40,327 bases of DNA, taken from positions 1 to 40,327 of the forward strand of contig NZ_VMNX01000069.1 of NCBI RefSeq assembly GCF_009377235.1, given 5' to 3'. This DNA is from Streptomyces acidicola (GTDB taxonomy: Bacteria; Actinomycetota; Actinomycetes; Streptomycetales; Streptomycetaceae). The notes under the pieces are model-generated. The model saw only the letters and a list, made by a program, of their open reading frames with translations, did no database searches and was not told where the DNA came from. The position numbers and the translations under genes are program-made. Shown here piece by piece: positions 1 through 6,700 of this stretch; position 1 is the stretch's first letter; each line of letters opens with the position of its first letter.

Positions 1-43
1 GCCCCGAAGCCCCGAAGCTCCAGCGCTCATGAAGGGATCCCCC

Positions 44-679
44 ATGCAGATCGCGATCGTCCTCTACGACCGTTTCACCGCCCTGGACGCGGTGGGCCCG
101 TACGAGATCCTGAGCCGTCTCCCCGACGCGGAGACGGTCTTCGTCGCCGAGGCCGCCGGTCCCGTCCGCAACGACACCGGCTCCCTGGCGATCACTGCCG
201 ACAGGACGCTCGCAGACGTGCCGCGCCCCGACATCGTGCTGGTCCCGGGCGGGCCCGGACAGAGCGGTCAGATGGAGAACGCGGCCCTCCTGGGCTGGCT
301 CCGCGCCGCCGACGAATCCAGCGTCTGGACGACCTCGGTGTGCACCGGCTCCCTGCTGCTCGCCGCCGCCGGTCTCCTGGCGGGCCGCCGGGCGACCTCG
401 CACTGGCTGGCGCTGGAGGAGCTGGGCCGGTTCGGTGCCGAGCCCACCGGAGAGCGGGTGGTCTTCGACGACAAGTACGTCACCGCCGCCGGCGTCTCCT
501 CCGGCATCGACATGGGCCTCGCCCTCATGGGCCGGATCGCAGGCGACGAGCACGCCCAGGCCATCCAGCTGATGACGGAGTACGACCCGCAACCGCCCTA
601 CGACGCCGGGTCCCCGCAGAAAGCGCCCATGCACATCGTCGACGCCCTGCGCGCGAGGAGCCGCTTCATCCTGGAGTAG
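44..679 (+). CDS. DJ-1/PfpI family protein, isonitrile-hydratase-like
   Basis: This is a 211-residue cytosolic protein of the DJ-1/PfpI class-I-glutamine-amidotransferase-like fold. It shows the nucleophile elbow SVCTGSLLLA with Cys100, and an N-terminal segment LDAVGPYEIL of the kind seen in isonitrile hydratase, where an Asp and the Cys are catalytic. The strand motif VPGGPG near residue 71 fits the fold. Length is normal for the family, about 210-230. I chose ATG 44 because GAAGGGA lies seven bases upstream; an in-frame ATG at 29 would add five residues with no ribosome site. The true substrate cannot be read from sequence, so isonitrile hydratase is only the closest named relative. The gene converges with the enoyl-CoA hydratase gene and has no operon partner here. 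Confidence 0.85.
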   Translation: MQIAIVLYDRFTALDAVGPYEILSRLPDAETVFVAEAAGPVRNDTGSLAITADRTLADVPRPDIVLVPGGPGQSGQMENAALLGWLRAADESSVWTTSVCTGSLLLAAAGLLAGRRATSHWLALEELGRFGAEPTGERVVFDDKYVTAAGVSSGIDMGLALMGRIAGDEHAQAIQLMTEYDPQPPYDAGSPQKAPMHIVDALRARSRFILE

Positions 680-680
680 G

Positions 681-709
681 GCGGGAGTTCACACAGAGCG
701 GGAGTTCAC
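681..709. repeat. 12-bp direct repeat between convergent genes
   Basis: GCGGGAGTTCAC occurs at 681-692 and again at 698-709, a 17-base period. The second copy covers the stop codon of the enoyl-CoA hydratase gene. It looks like a small local duplication; no function is apparent. Confidence 0.5.
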
Positions 710-1443
710 GCACTCCACGTGAACCGAGGGGCCCGGCGCTCCAGGAACGCGGCGACGCCCTCCGCGGTGTCGCCGCTCCCGCGGGCCTGATCTGCCCAGT
801 GGGCGTCCCGGTCCGTGCGGCCGTTCGCGAACTCCTTGGCCGCCGCCTGCGTCAACTGCGAGCGGGAAACCAGTACGCGGGTGAACTCGCCGACCCGCTT
901 GCCCAGTTCACCCCCCGGCAGCACCTCGTCCACCAGCCCCGTCCGCAGTGCACGTTCCGCGTCGATCAACTCGCCCGAGAACAGCAGGTACTTGGCGGTC
1001 CCGGGCCCCACCAGTGACACCAGCCGCCGTGTGGAGGAGGCCGGATAGACGATCCCCAGCTTCGCAGGGGTCACCCCGAACAGCGCGCCCTCCTCCGCGA
1101 ACCGCAGGTCGCAGGCCGCCGCGAGCTGCGACCCGCCGCCCACGCAGTACCCGCGGACCGCCGCGAGCGAAGGCTTCGGGAAGGCCGCGAGCGCCTCCTC
1201 GGCGAGCCCGGCCAGCGACTGCGCCTCGTCCGGCGATTCCCGCAGCGTCGATATGTCGGCGCCGGCGCAGAAGGTGTCGCCCTCACCGGTGAGCACGAGC
1301 GCCCGTACGGCGGGATCGGCGGCCAAGTCGTCGAGCAGCGGCGGCAGCGCACGCCACATCCCGACCGTCATGGCGTTGCGCTTGGCCGGGTGGTGGATGA
1401 CGACGGTGGCGACCCCGTCAGTGACGCTGTGCAGCAGCTCCAT
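706..1443 (-). CDS. Enoyl-CoA hydratase/isomerase family protein
   Basis: This 245-residue protein belongs to the crotonase superfamily, which hydrates or isomerises acyl-CoA thioesters in the cytosol. The early segment HHPAKRNAM and the oxyanion-hole segments CAGADI (about residues 59-64) and GYCVGGGSQLA (about 100-110) are visible. FGVTPAKLGIVYP follows, where hydratases usually carry their second catalytic Glu. Here that region lacks the usual E-x-x-x-G arrangement, so the reaction may not be plain hydration. The final residues are ERRAPRFTWSA, typical of the family C-terminus. The start ATG at 1443 faces the divergent HdeD-like gene 65 bases away. The specific CoA substrate is unknown. 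Confidence 0.85.
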   Translation of the reverse strand: MELLHSVTDGVATVVIHHPAKRNAMTVGMWRALPPLLDDLAADPAVRALVLTGEGDTFCAGADISTLRESPDEAQSLAGLAEEALAAFPKPSLAAVRGYCVGGGSQLAAACDLRFAEEGALFGVTPAKLGIVYPASSTRRLVSLVGPGTAKYLLFSGELIDAERALRTGLVDEVLPGGELGKRVGEFTRVLVSRSQLTQAAAKEFANGRTDRDAHWADQARGSGDTAEGVAAFLERRAPRFTWSA

Positions 1444-1508
1444 ACGCGGATGCTATCCATGACCCGCGCACGTACGATCAAGAAGGGGCCCGGGGCGAGG
1501 AGGGCCCG

Positions 1509-2126
1509 ATGGCACGAACGAAGCACGACCGGACCGCCGGGCTCCGCCGGGGGTACACCTGGGTCGGCGCACTCGGCGTGATCCTCGTGCTCGCGGGGCT
1601 CGTCGGTCTCCTCTACACCGCGTTCGCCACCCTGACCTCGATGCTCCTGTTCGGCTGGCTGCTGCTGATCGGCGGTGTCGTAGGCCTCATGCACGCGGTC
1701 CAGGCCCGCGGCACCAACTTCTTCTGGCTCGGTGTGGCGGTCGCCGCCCTGAACATCGCGGCCGGCGTGGTCATCATCCGCAGGCCCGAGGCGGGGGCCG
1801 AGGCCCTCGCCATGTTCGGCGCGCTGCTGTTCCTGAGCGGCGGGGTGTTCCGTGTGATCGGCAGCCTGGTGGTGCGCGGTCCGCAGTTCGGCTGGACTCT
1901 CGTGCAGGGCGCCTTCGGGCTGTTCCTCGGCATTGTCGTGCTGGCCTCCTGGCCGAGCAGCAAATACGTCATGGGCGCGTTCTTCTCACTCGCGCTGCTC
2001 TTCGACGGCCTTGGTCTGATCGCGGCCGGGTACAGCGGGCGGCGCATCGTCGGCATGGTCTCGGACCGGATGACCTCCGGGAAGAAACCGGGCGGGCCCG
2101 GCGTCAAGCCCGTACAACCCGAATAA
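1509..2126 (+). CDS. HdeD family (DUF308) membrane protein
   Basis: A 205-residue integral membrane protein with about six hydrophobic segments arranged as repeated pairs (for example VILVLAGLVGLLYTAF, LLLIGGVVGLMHAV, ALLFLSGGVFRVIGSLV). That is the DUF308/HdeD pattern. In Escherichia coli HdeD contributes to acid resistance, but actinobacterial members have no established role. The N-terminus is basic and the tail ends GGPGVKPVQPE, likely cytosolic. The start ATG 1509 has a strong GAGGAGG ribosome site. It is divergent from the enoyl-CoA hydratase gene and is followed by a hairpin terminator, so it is probably transcribed alone. Confidence 0.85.
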   Translation: MARTKHDRTAGLRRGYTWVGALGVILVLAGLVGLLYTAFATLTSMLLFGWLLLIGGVVGLMHAVQARGTNFFWLGVAVAALNIAAGVVIIRRPEAGAEALAMFGALLFLSGGVFRVIGSLVVRGPQFGWTLVQGAFGLFLGIVVLASWPSSKYVMGAFFSLALLFDGLGLIAAGYSGRRIVGMVSDRMTSGKKPGGPGVKPVQPE

Positions 2127-2133
2127 TTCCAAA

Positions 2134-2168
2134 GGCGGCACGACGCGGACAGGGGCGGTCGTGCCGCC
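2134..2168 (+). terminator. Intrinsic terminator after HdeD-like gene
   Basis: GGCGGCACGAC (2134-2144) pairs perfectly with GTCGTGCCGCC (2158-2168) across a 13-base loop, starting eight bases after the stop codon. There is no T-run, which is usual for Streptomyces terminators. Confidence 0.7.
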
Positions 2169-2299
2169 GACCGTGCCGCTCAAAGACAGACGGAAGCCGT
2201 CGATACGCGCTGACTTCTGTTCAGTGCTTCGGTCTGCGCCCGTGCGTTACCAACACTCGACGTGTGGTGACAATCGAGCGCAAGGGCGGCGACCGGACG

Positions 2300-2809
2300 A
2301 TGGACGACCAAGGGCGAGGGCCGGGCCCACGCCCTGAGGGCGGCGAGGACGTATCCACCGACCGACGACCGCCGGGACCACTGCCGTACGAAGGGGTGTG
2401 GCGGTTCACCACTCCGGCCGTCGACGCCTCGGTGCCGCAGGCGCGGCGCGCCGTCCGTGACCTGCTCGCCCGCCAGGGCGTGCCCGTCACGGACGACCTG
2501 GGCCATGGGCTGCTGCTGATCGTCTCGGAGCTGGTGACCAACGCGGTCAAACACGCGGCGCTGCTGTCGCCGACGATCGCCGTGGAGGTCGCCGTCGGGG
2601 CCGAATGGGTGCGCATCGCGGTGGAGGACAATCACCCCTACCGCCCGACCGCCCTGGAGACCGACCACGCCCGGACCGGCGGCCGGGGGCTGCTGCTCGT
2701 CCGGGAGATCGCCCGGGAGGCGGGCGGCGCGTGCGACGTGGAGCACACCGCGAGCGGCGGCAAGGTGATCTGGGCCGTCCTGCCGCTGCATCCCGTACGC
2801 CTCGTCTAG
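2300..2809 (+). CDS. ATP-binding protein, anti-sigma/RsbW-type HATPase
   Basis: A 169-residue cytosolic protein with a single GHKL ATPase domain of the RsbW/SpoIIAB-like class abundant in Streptomyces. These proteins typically bind or phosphorylate anti-anti-sigma factors. The N-box is ELVTNAVKHA (about residues 79-88), the G1 region is VEDNHP, and the G2 box is GGRGLLLVREIA (about 130-141). Roughly the first 40 residues are polar and rich in Gly, Pro and Arg, probably disordered. No sigma factor or anti-anti-sigma partner lies beside it. I chose ATG 2300 because AAGGGCGG lies upstream; GTG 2264, in frame, would add 12 residues. Confidence 0.8.
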   Translation: MDDQGRGPGPRPEGGEDVSTDRRPPGPLPYEGVWRFTTPAVDASVPQARRAVRDLLARQGVPVTDDLGHGLLLIVSELVTNAVKHAALLSPTIAVEVAVGAEWVRIAVEDNHPYRPTALETDHARTGGRGLLLVREIAREAGGACDVEHTASGGKVIWAVLPLHPVRLV

Positions 2810-2826
2810 GTATATGGCCCGGAGAG

Positions 2827-2846
2827 GCCGGGGACCCGGCCCCGGC
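2827..2846. terminator. Short hairpin between convergent genes
   Basis: GCCGGGG (2827-2833) and CCCCGGC (2840-2846) form a 7-bp stem with a six-base loop. It sits exactly in the gap between the ATPase stop and the idi stop, and could terminate both strands. Confidence 0.5.
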
Positions 2847-3473
2847 TCACCAGCCCGCGGCGGCGCCCGTCAGCTCCCTGATCGCCGGACGGGCCGCGTC
2901 CAGCACGGTCATGAACCAGGCGGAGAAGGGGTCCTTCTCATGCCGTTCCGCCAGTTCCGCGGGTGTCACGAAGGCCGTTGCCTCGACCTCCTCGGGGTCG
3001 GGTCGCGGCGGGGACTGCACGAGTCCCACGAAGAGGTGGTTGAACTCCTGCTCCACCAGGCCCGAGCGCGGGTCGGGGTGGTTGTAGCGGACGGTGCCCG
3101 CCTCGGCGAGCAGCGACGGGGAGACACCCAGCTCCTCGTACGTCCGCCGGGCCGCCGCCGCGAAGGGCGCCTCGCCCGGGTACGGGTGGCTGCAGCAGGT
3201 GTTCGACCACACACCGGGGGAGTGGTACTTGCCGAGGGCGCGCTGCTGGAGCAGAAGCCGCCCGCGCTCGTCGAAGAGGAACACGGAGAACGCCCGGTGC
3301 AGTTGCCCGGGCGGCTGATGGGCGGCGAGCTTCTCCGCCGTGCCGATGGTGTTGCCGTCCTCGTCGACCAGTTCCAGCAGAATCGCTTCCGCGGTGCCTC
3401 TCCCAGAGCCTTCAGGGCCTGGGCGGTGCCCCCATGCTGAACTGTGCATCGCGGTGGCAGGTGTGATCGGCAT
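2847..3473 (-). CDS. idi: Isopentenyl-diphosphate delta-isomerase, type I
   Basis: This 208-residue Nudix-fold enzyme interconverts IPP and DMAPP in the cytosol. Visible hallmarks are LHRAFSVFLFDERGRLLLQQRA, the metal/active-site Cys region WSNTCCSHPYPGE, the Nudix-box remnant AARRTYEELG, and the Glu-bearing EQEFNHLFVG, followed by EEVEATAFV. These identify the metal-dependent type I enzyme, not the flavin type II. Start ATG 3473 has AAGGA six bases upstream; ATG 3479 is the alternative. It stands alone about 10.6 kb from the hopanoid operon, which carries dxs and ispG. The MEP pathway makes both IPP and DMAPP, so Idi probably balances the two for squalene synthesis. Confidence 0.95.
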   Translation of the reverse strand: MPITPATAMHSSAWGHRPGPEGSGRGTAEAILLELVDEDGNTIGTAEKLAAHQPPGQLHRAFSVFLFDERGRLLLQQRALGKYHSPGVWSNTCCSHPYPGEAPFAAAARRTYEELGVSPSLLAEAGTVRYNHPDPRSGLVEQEFNHLFVGLVQSPPRPDPEEVEATAFVTPAELAERHEKDPFSAWFMTVLDAARPAIRELTGAAAGW

Positions 3474-3542
3474 ACCCATCCTTAACCTCGTTCGTCCGGC
3501 CTCAAGTCTGCCGTACGAAGCCGGCGCTCACGGCGGTTCGCC

Positions 3543-3592
3543 CCGCTCCGCATGTCCCGCCCCGGCACTCCGGAGCGGGACATGCGGAGCGG
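3543..3592 (-). terminator. Strong hairpin terminator after acetyltransferase gene
   Basis: CCGCTCCGCATGTCCCGC (3543-3560) is the exact reverse complement of GCGGGACATGCGGAGCGG (3575-3592), an 18-bp stem. It lies just past the GNAT stop codon (3600) on the minus strand and before the idi start region. Confidence 0.85.
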
Positions 3593-3599
3593 ACGCGGA

Positions 3600-4148
3600 T
3601 CAGACGCCGAATGCGGCGGGATACCTGATTGTGCCAGGTGTCACGGACGCGGAACCGTTCAGTACGAGGGCCATCATCGCCTCGTCCGGTGCGTCGAACC
3701 CGGGCCGGATGCCGTACGCGGAAGCAGGCGCGAAACCGAAGCGCGGGTAGTACTCCGGATGCCCGAGTACGAGCACGAGCCGCTCTTCACGCCCCCGTGC
3801 CGCGTCCAGCACCGCGCGCACGGCAGCCGCTCCCGCTCCCCGCCGCTGCCACTCGGGCCGTACGGCGACGGGGGCCAGCGCGAGCGCGGACACCTCGTCG
3901 ACATGGCACCGGGTGAGCAGCGCGTACGCCGCGACGGCACCGTCCGGCCCTTCGGCGACGTACGAGAGGTCCGGCAGCCAGGCCCCGGGATCGGCGCGCA
4001 GCGCCTCCACCAGGTCAGCCTCCTCCGTCCTTCCGAAGGCGGCGGAGGTCAGCTCGTACACCTCGGCACGGTCGGCGGGGACCTCCGGCCGGGTACGCCA
4101 CGGCATGGTCGGTTCGGAGTTTTCGGAGTTGTCGATGGTGTCGGTCAA
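3600..4148 (-). CDS. GNAT family N-acetyltransferase
   Basis: A 182-residue acetyl-CoA-dependent acyltransferase of the YhbS-like branch. Motif A is seen as LAPVAVRPEWQRRGAGAAAV (about residues 89-108). It is followed by the typical VLGHPEYYPRFGFAPAS segment, which carries the Tyr and Phe residues common in this branch. I selected TTG 4148 because AAGGG lies seven bases upstream; it gives an N-terminus beginning MTDTIDNSENS. ATG 4106 is an in-frame alternative that begins right at the domain. A 22-codon ORF with a strong ribosome site lies 56 bases upstream and may be a leader peptide. The acceptor substrate is unknown. Confidence 0.8.
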   Translation of the reverse strand: MTDTIDNSENSEPTMPWRTRPEVPADRAEVYELTSAAFGRTEEADLVEALRADPGAWLPDLSYVAEGPDGAVAAYALLTRCHVDEVSALALAPVAVRPEWQRRGAGAAAVRAVLDAARGREERLVLVLGHPEYYPRFGFAPASAYGIRPGFDAPDEAMMALVLNGSASVTPGTIRYPAAFGV

Positions 4149-4204
4149 GTGAAAACCCTTGAGTGAAGGGCCCGGCCGACCTCTCGACGAGATGACGAGA
4201 CCGG

Positions 4205-4273
4205 TCAGCCGTCGGCCCGGGAAGTGGGGACACACGAGTCACTGCGCAGGGCAGCGCCGAACGCGACAGTCAT
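4205..4273 (-). CDS. Putative 22-residue leader peptide ORF
   Basis: The ORF runs from ATG 4273 to TGA 4205-4207 and encodes a peptide that begins MTVAFGAALR, has one Cys at residue 14, and ends SRADG. Its ribosome site GAGGAGG is far better than that of the acetyltransferase gene 56 bases downstream. A well-initiated short ORF in a 5-prime leader suggests translational control, but I see no run of one amino acid that would name the signal, nor a clear attenuator hairpin. Confidence 0.45.
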   Translation of the reverse strand: MTVAFGAALRSDSCVPTSRADG

Positions 4274-4359
4274 CAACCCACCTCCTCGAATACGGCGGCC
4301 ACGCTAGCACCCGCTCCGGCGGACCCGCGAGGGGACCGAGCGGGGGAGCGAGCGCGACC

Positions 4360-5298
4360 TCAGTGGCACAGCTTCGCCTCGTGCTCCGCGTGACCGCTCG
4401 GCTCCAGCTGGAAGGTGCAGTGCTCGACGTCGAAGTGGTCACCGAGGCAGCGCTGGAGCTCGTGCAGCATCTTCTCGTGCCCGATGGCGCCGAGCGTCTC
4501 GGAGCCGACGACCACGTGCGCGGAGAGGACCGGCATACCGGAGGTGATGGTCCAGGCATGCAGGTCGTGGACGTCCTCGACGCCCGGCAGCGCGAGGATG
4601 TGCGCACGCACCTTCGCCATGTCGACGTTCTTGGGAGCCGCCTCCAGCAGCACGTCGAGGGTCTCACGCAGCAGCTTCACCGTACGCGGGACGATCATCA
4701 GGCCGATGACGAGCGAGGCGATCGGGTCTGCGGCCTGCCAGCCCGTGGTCAGGATGATCACCCCGGCGATCAGCACCGCCACGGAGCCCAGCGCGTCCGC
4801 CACCACCTCCAGGAACGCGCCCCGGATGTTCAGGCTCTCCTTCTGCCCCCGCATCAGCAGCGTGAGCGAGATCATGTTCGCCGCCAGACCGATCAGCGCG
4901 AACGTGATGGCGAGCCCGCCCTTGGTCTCGGCAGGTGTGACGAAGCGCTCGATGGCCTCGTACAGGAGGTAGCCGCCGACACCGAGCAGCAGTACGCAGT
5001 TGGCGAGCGCGGCGAGGATCTCGGCACGTGCGTACCCGAACGTGCGCTGGTCGCTCGCGGGCCGTCCCGCGAAGTGGATCGCGAGCAGCGCCAGCGCCAG
5101 CCCCACGGCGTCGGTGGCCATGTGGGCCGCGTCCGCGATGAGCGCGAGCGAATCGGCGAGGATCCCGCCCACGATCTGGATCACCATGACGGTGAGCGTG
5201 ATCGTCAGCGCGACGCGCAGCTTCCCCCGGTACGCGGCCGTCGCCGTACCGCCGGCAGGCGCTCCGTGCGCGTGCCCGTGATCGTGCCCAGCCCCCAT
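4360..5298 (-). CDS. Cation diffusion facilitator (CzcD-like) exporter
   Basis: This 312-residue inner-membrane transporter belongs to the CDF family, which exports Zn(II) or related divalent metals against protons. The N-terminus carries a His-rich stretch HDHGHAHG. About six membrane segments follow, beginning near residue 29. TM2 carries the metal-site motif ADAAHMATD (H-x-x-x-D). TM5 carries LEVVADALGS, giving E-x-x-x-D as in CzcD-type members rather than the H-x-x-x-D of ZitB. The cytosolic C-terminal domain has LPGVEDVHDLHAW, and the protein ends with a His/Cys-bearing tail, EHEAKLCH. Both ends may bind metal. No metalloregulator lies next to it. Confidence 0.9.
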   Translation of the reverse strand: MGAGHDHGHAHGAPAGGTATAAYRGKLRVALTITLTVMVIQIVGGILADSLALIADAAHMATDAVGLALALLAIHFAGRPASDQRTFGYARAEILAALANCVLLLGVGGYLLYEAIERFVTPAETKGGLAITFALIGLAANMISLTLLMRGQKESLNIRGAFLEVVADALGSVAVLIAGVIILTTGWQAADPIASLVIGLMIVPRTVKLLRETLDVLLEAAPKNVDMAKVRAHILALPGVEDVHDLHAWTITSGMPVLSAHVVVGSETLGAIGHEKMLHELQRCLGDHFDVEHCTFQLEPSGHAEHEAKLCH

Positions 5299-5397
5299 GA
5301 CTCCGCCCTTCGGCCTCTTGCAGATGTGCTCGGAAGCACCAGTGAACTACGGGTGGGGGGTATGTGGCAACGCGGCACTGAACACCGTTGTCATGTG

Positions 5398-5430
5398 CCC
5401 TGACCTGCGGAAACGAACCGCAGGTCAGGG
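5398..5430 (-). terminator. Terminator hairpin after galE
   Basis: CCCTGACCTGCGG (5398-5410) and CCGCAGGTCAGGG (5418-5430) form a perfect 13-bp stem with a seven-base loop, 11 bases beyond the galE stop codon on the minus strand. Confidence 0.8.
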
Positions 5431-5441
5431 GCCCGGAGAGA

Positions 5442-6410
5442 TCATCCGCCGTGGTGCATCCGCCACCCGGCCCAGGCCGACTCGACCATTTCGCGCACGC
5501 CGCGCCGGGCCGTCCAGCCCAGTTCCCGGGCGGCGAGTTCGGCCGAGGCGACCGCGCGGGGAGCGTCCCCGGGGCGGCGCGGTTCGACGAGCGGGGGCCG
5601 CCGGTCGCCGCTCACCTCGCCGATCAGGGTGATGAGTTCGCGGACCGAGACCCCCTCGCCGCGGCCGATGTTGACCGTCAGGTCGCCCGTGGCGCCCTGG
5701 GTCAGCCGCCGGGCCGCCGCGAGGTGCGCGTCGGCGAGGTCGGCGACGTGGATGTAGTCGCGGACACAGGTGCCGTCCGGCGTCGGGTAGTCGTCGCCGA
5801 AGACGCGCGGCGCCTCGTCGCGGGTCAGCCGGTCGAAGACCATCGGAATTATGTTGAAGACACCGGTGTCGGCCAGCTCCGGCGCCGCCGTGCCCGCCAC
5901 GTTGAAGTAGCGCAGGCAGACGGTCGCGATGCCGTGGGCCCGGCCCGCCGCCCGCACCAGCCACTCCCCGGTGAGTTTCGTCTCGCCGTACGGGTTCACC
6001 GGCGCGCACGGGGTGTCCTCTGTGATGAGTTCCACGTCCGGGTTGCCGTACACCGCCGCGGACGAGGAGAACAGGAACCGCCTGATCCCCGCCTCGGCCA
6101 CCGCCTCCAGGAGCGTGGCGAGGGCGCCCAGGTTCTCCTGGTAGTAGCGCGTCGGCTGCGCCACGGACTCGCCCACCTGCTTGCGGGCCGCGAGATGCAC
6201 CACACCCGTCACGGAGTGCTCGGCCAGCACCCGCTTCAGCAGCTCGCCGTCCTGCGCCGAACCCCGCACCAGCGGGATGTCCTCGGGGAGCCGGGCCGGT
6301 ACCCCGGCCGAGAGATCGTCGAGCACCACCACGCGTTCCCCGGCGCCGGTCATGGCCCGCGCCACGTGCGCCCCGATGTACCCGGCCCCACCTGTGATCA
6401 GCCACGTCAT
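5442..6410 (-). CDS. galE: UDP-glucose 4-epimerase
   Basis: This 322-residue extended short-chain dehydrogenase interconverts UDP-glucose and UDP-galactose. The NAD-binding motif GGAGYIGAHVA is at residues 7-17. The Ser/Tyr/Lys triad is visible as FSSSAAVYG and NPYGETK (Y-x-x-x-K). CLRYFNVAG and DGTCVRDYIHV are GalE signatures, and the length is normal (about 320-340). The start ATG 6410 is divergent from the CDP-polyol cluster, with 290 bases between. It may supply UDP-galactose to the neighbouring glycosyltransferase or exporter system, but this rests only on proximity. Alternatives within the family, such as epimerases of N-acetylated sugars, cannot be excluded. Confidence 0.9.
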   Translation of the reverse strand: MTWLITGGAGYIGAHVARAMTGAGERVVVLDDLSAGVPARLPEDIPLVRGSAQDGELLKRVLAEHSVTGVVHLAARKQVGESVAQPTRYYQENLGALATLLEAVAEAGIRRFLFSSSAAVYGNPDVELITEDTPCAPVNPYGETKLTGEWLVRAAGRAHGIATVCLRYFNVAGTAAPELADTGVFNIIPMVFDRLTRDEAPRVFGDDYPTPDGTCVRDYIHVADLADAHLAAARRLTQGATGDLTVNIGRGEGVSVRELITLIGEVSGDRRPPLVEPRRPGDAPRAVASAELAARELGWTARRGVREMVESAWAGWRMHHGG

Positions 6411-6574
6411 GGCTCACCACCCTATGCCGCGGCCCGCGCGCCAAACGCAATGACAGGAATGCGCCGATATGGAGAGCAATGCGCGGTGGCGGTTTGTGAC
6501 GCGGCACCGGAATCCATGATGATGATCGAGGCAGAGGCCCAGCAGACCGGGTTGAGCAGGTCATGAACGGCCGG

Positions 6575-6603
6575 TGAACGCTCCGTTCCCATCATCCGAT
6601 ACC
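6575..6603 (+). promoter_or_regulatory. Weak candidate promoter for CDP-polyol cluster
   Basis: TGAACG (6575-6580) and GATACC (6598-6603) are separated by 17 bases, loosely like a Streptomyces housekeeping promoter. They lie about 100 bases before the first cluster gene, in the galE-divergent gap. I see nothing better in 6411-6700, and no gene there. Confidence 0.25.
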
Positions 6604-6700
6604 CTCTGCCGACACGCCGCCCGGCCACCCATCGGCCAAGGGTGTCCCCAACACGTACACGCCCGGCGCCACCGCGTCGGCACCCAGGGAGTGAGTTCGT

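Noticed and set aside
4159..5403. A 414-codon plus-strand frame opposite the cation exporter gene
   Set aside because: The minus-strand gene has membrane segments and CDF metal-site motifs; the plus frame is Arg/Asp/Val-rich shadow sequence.
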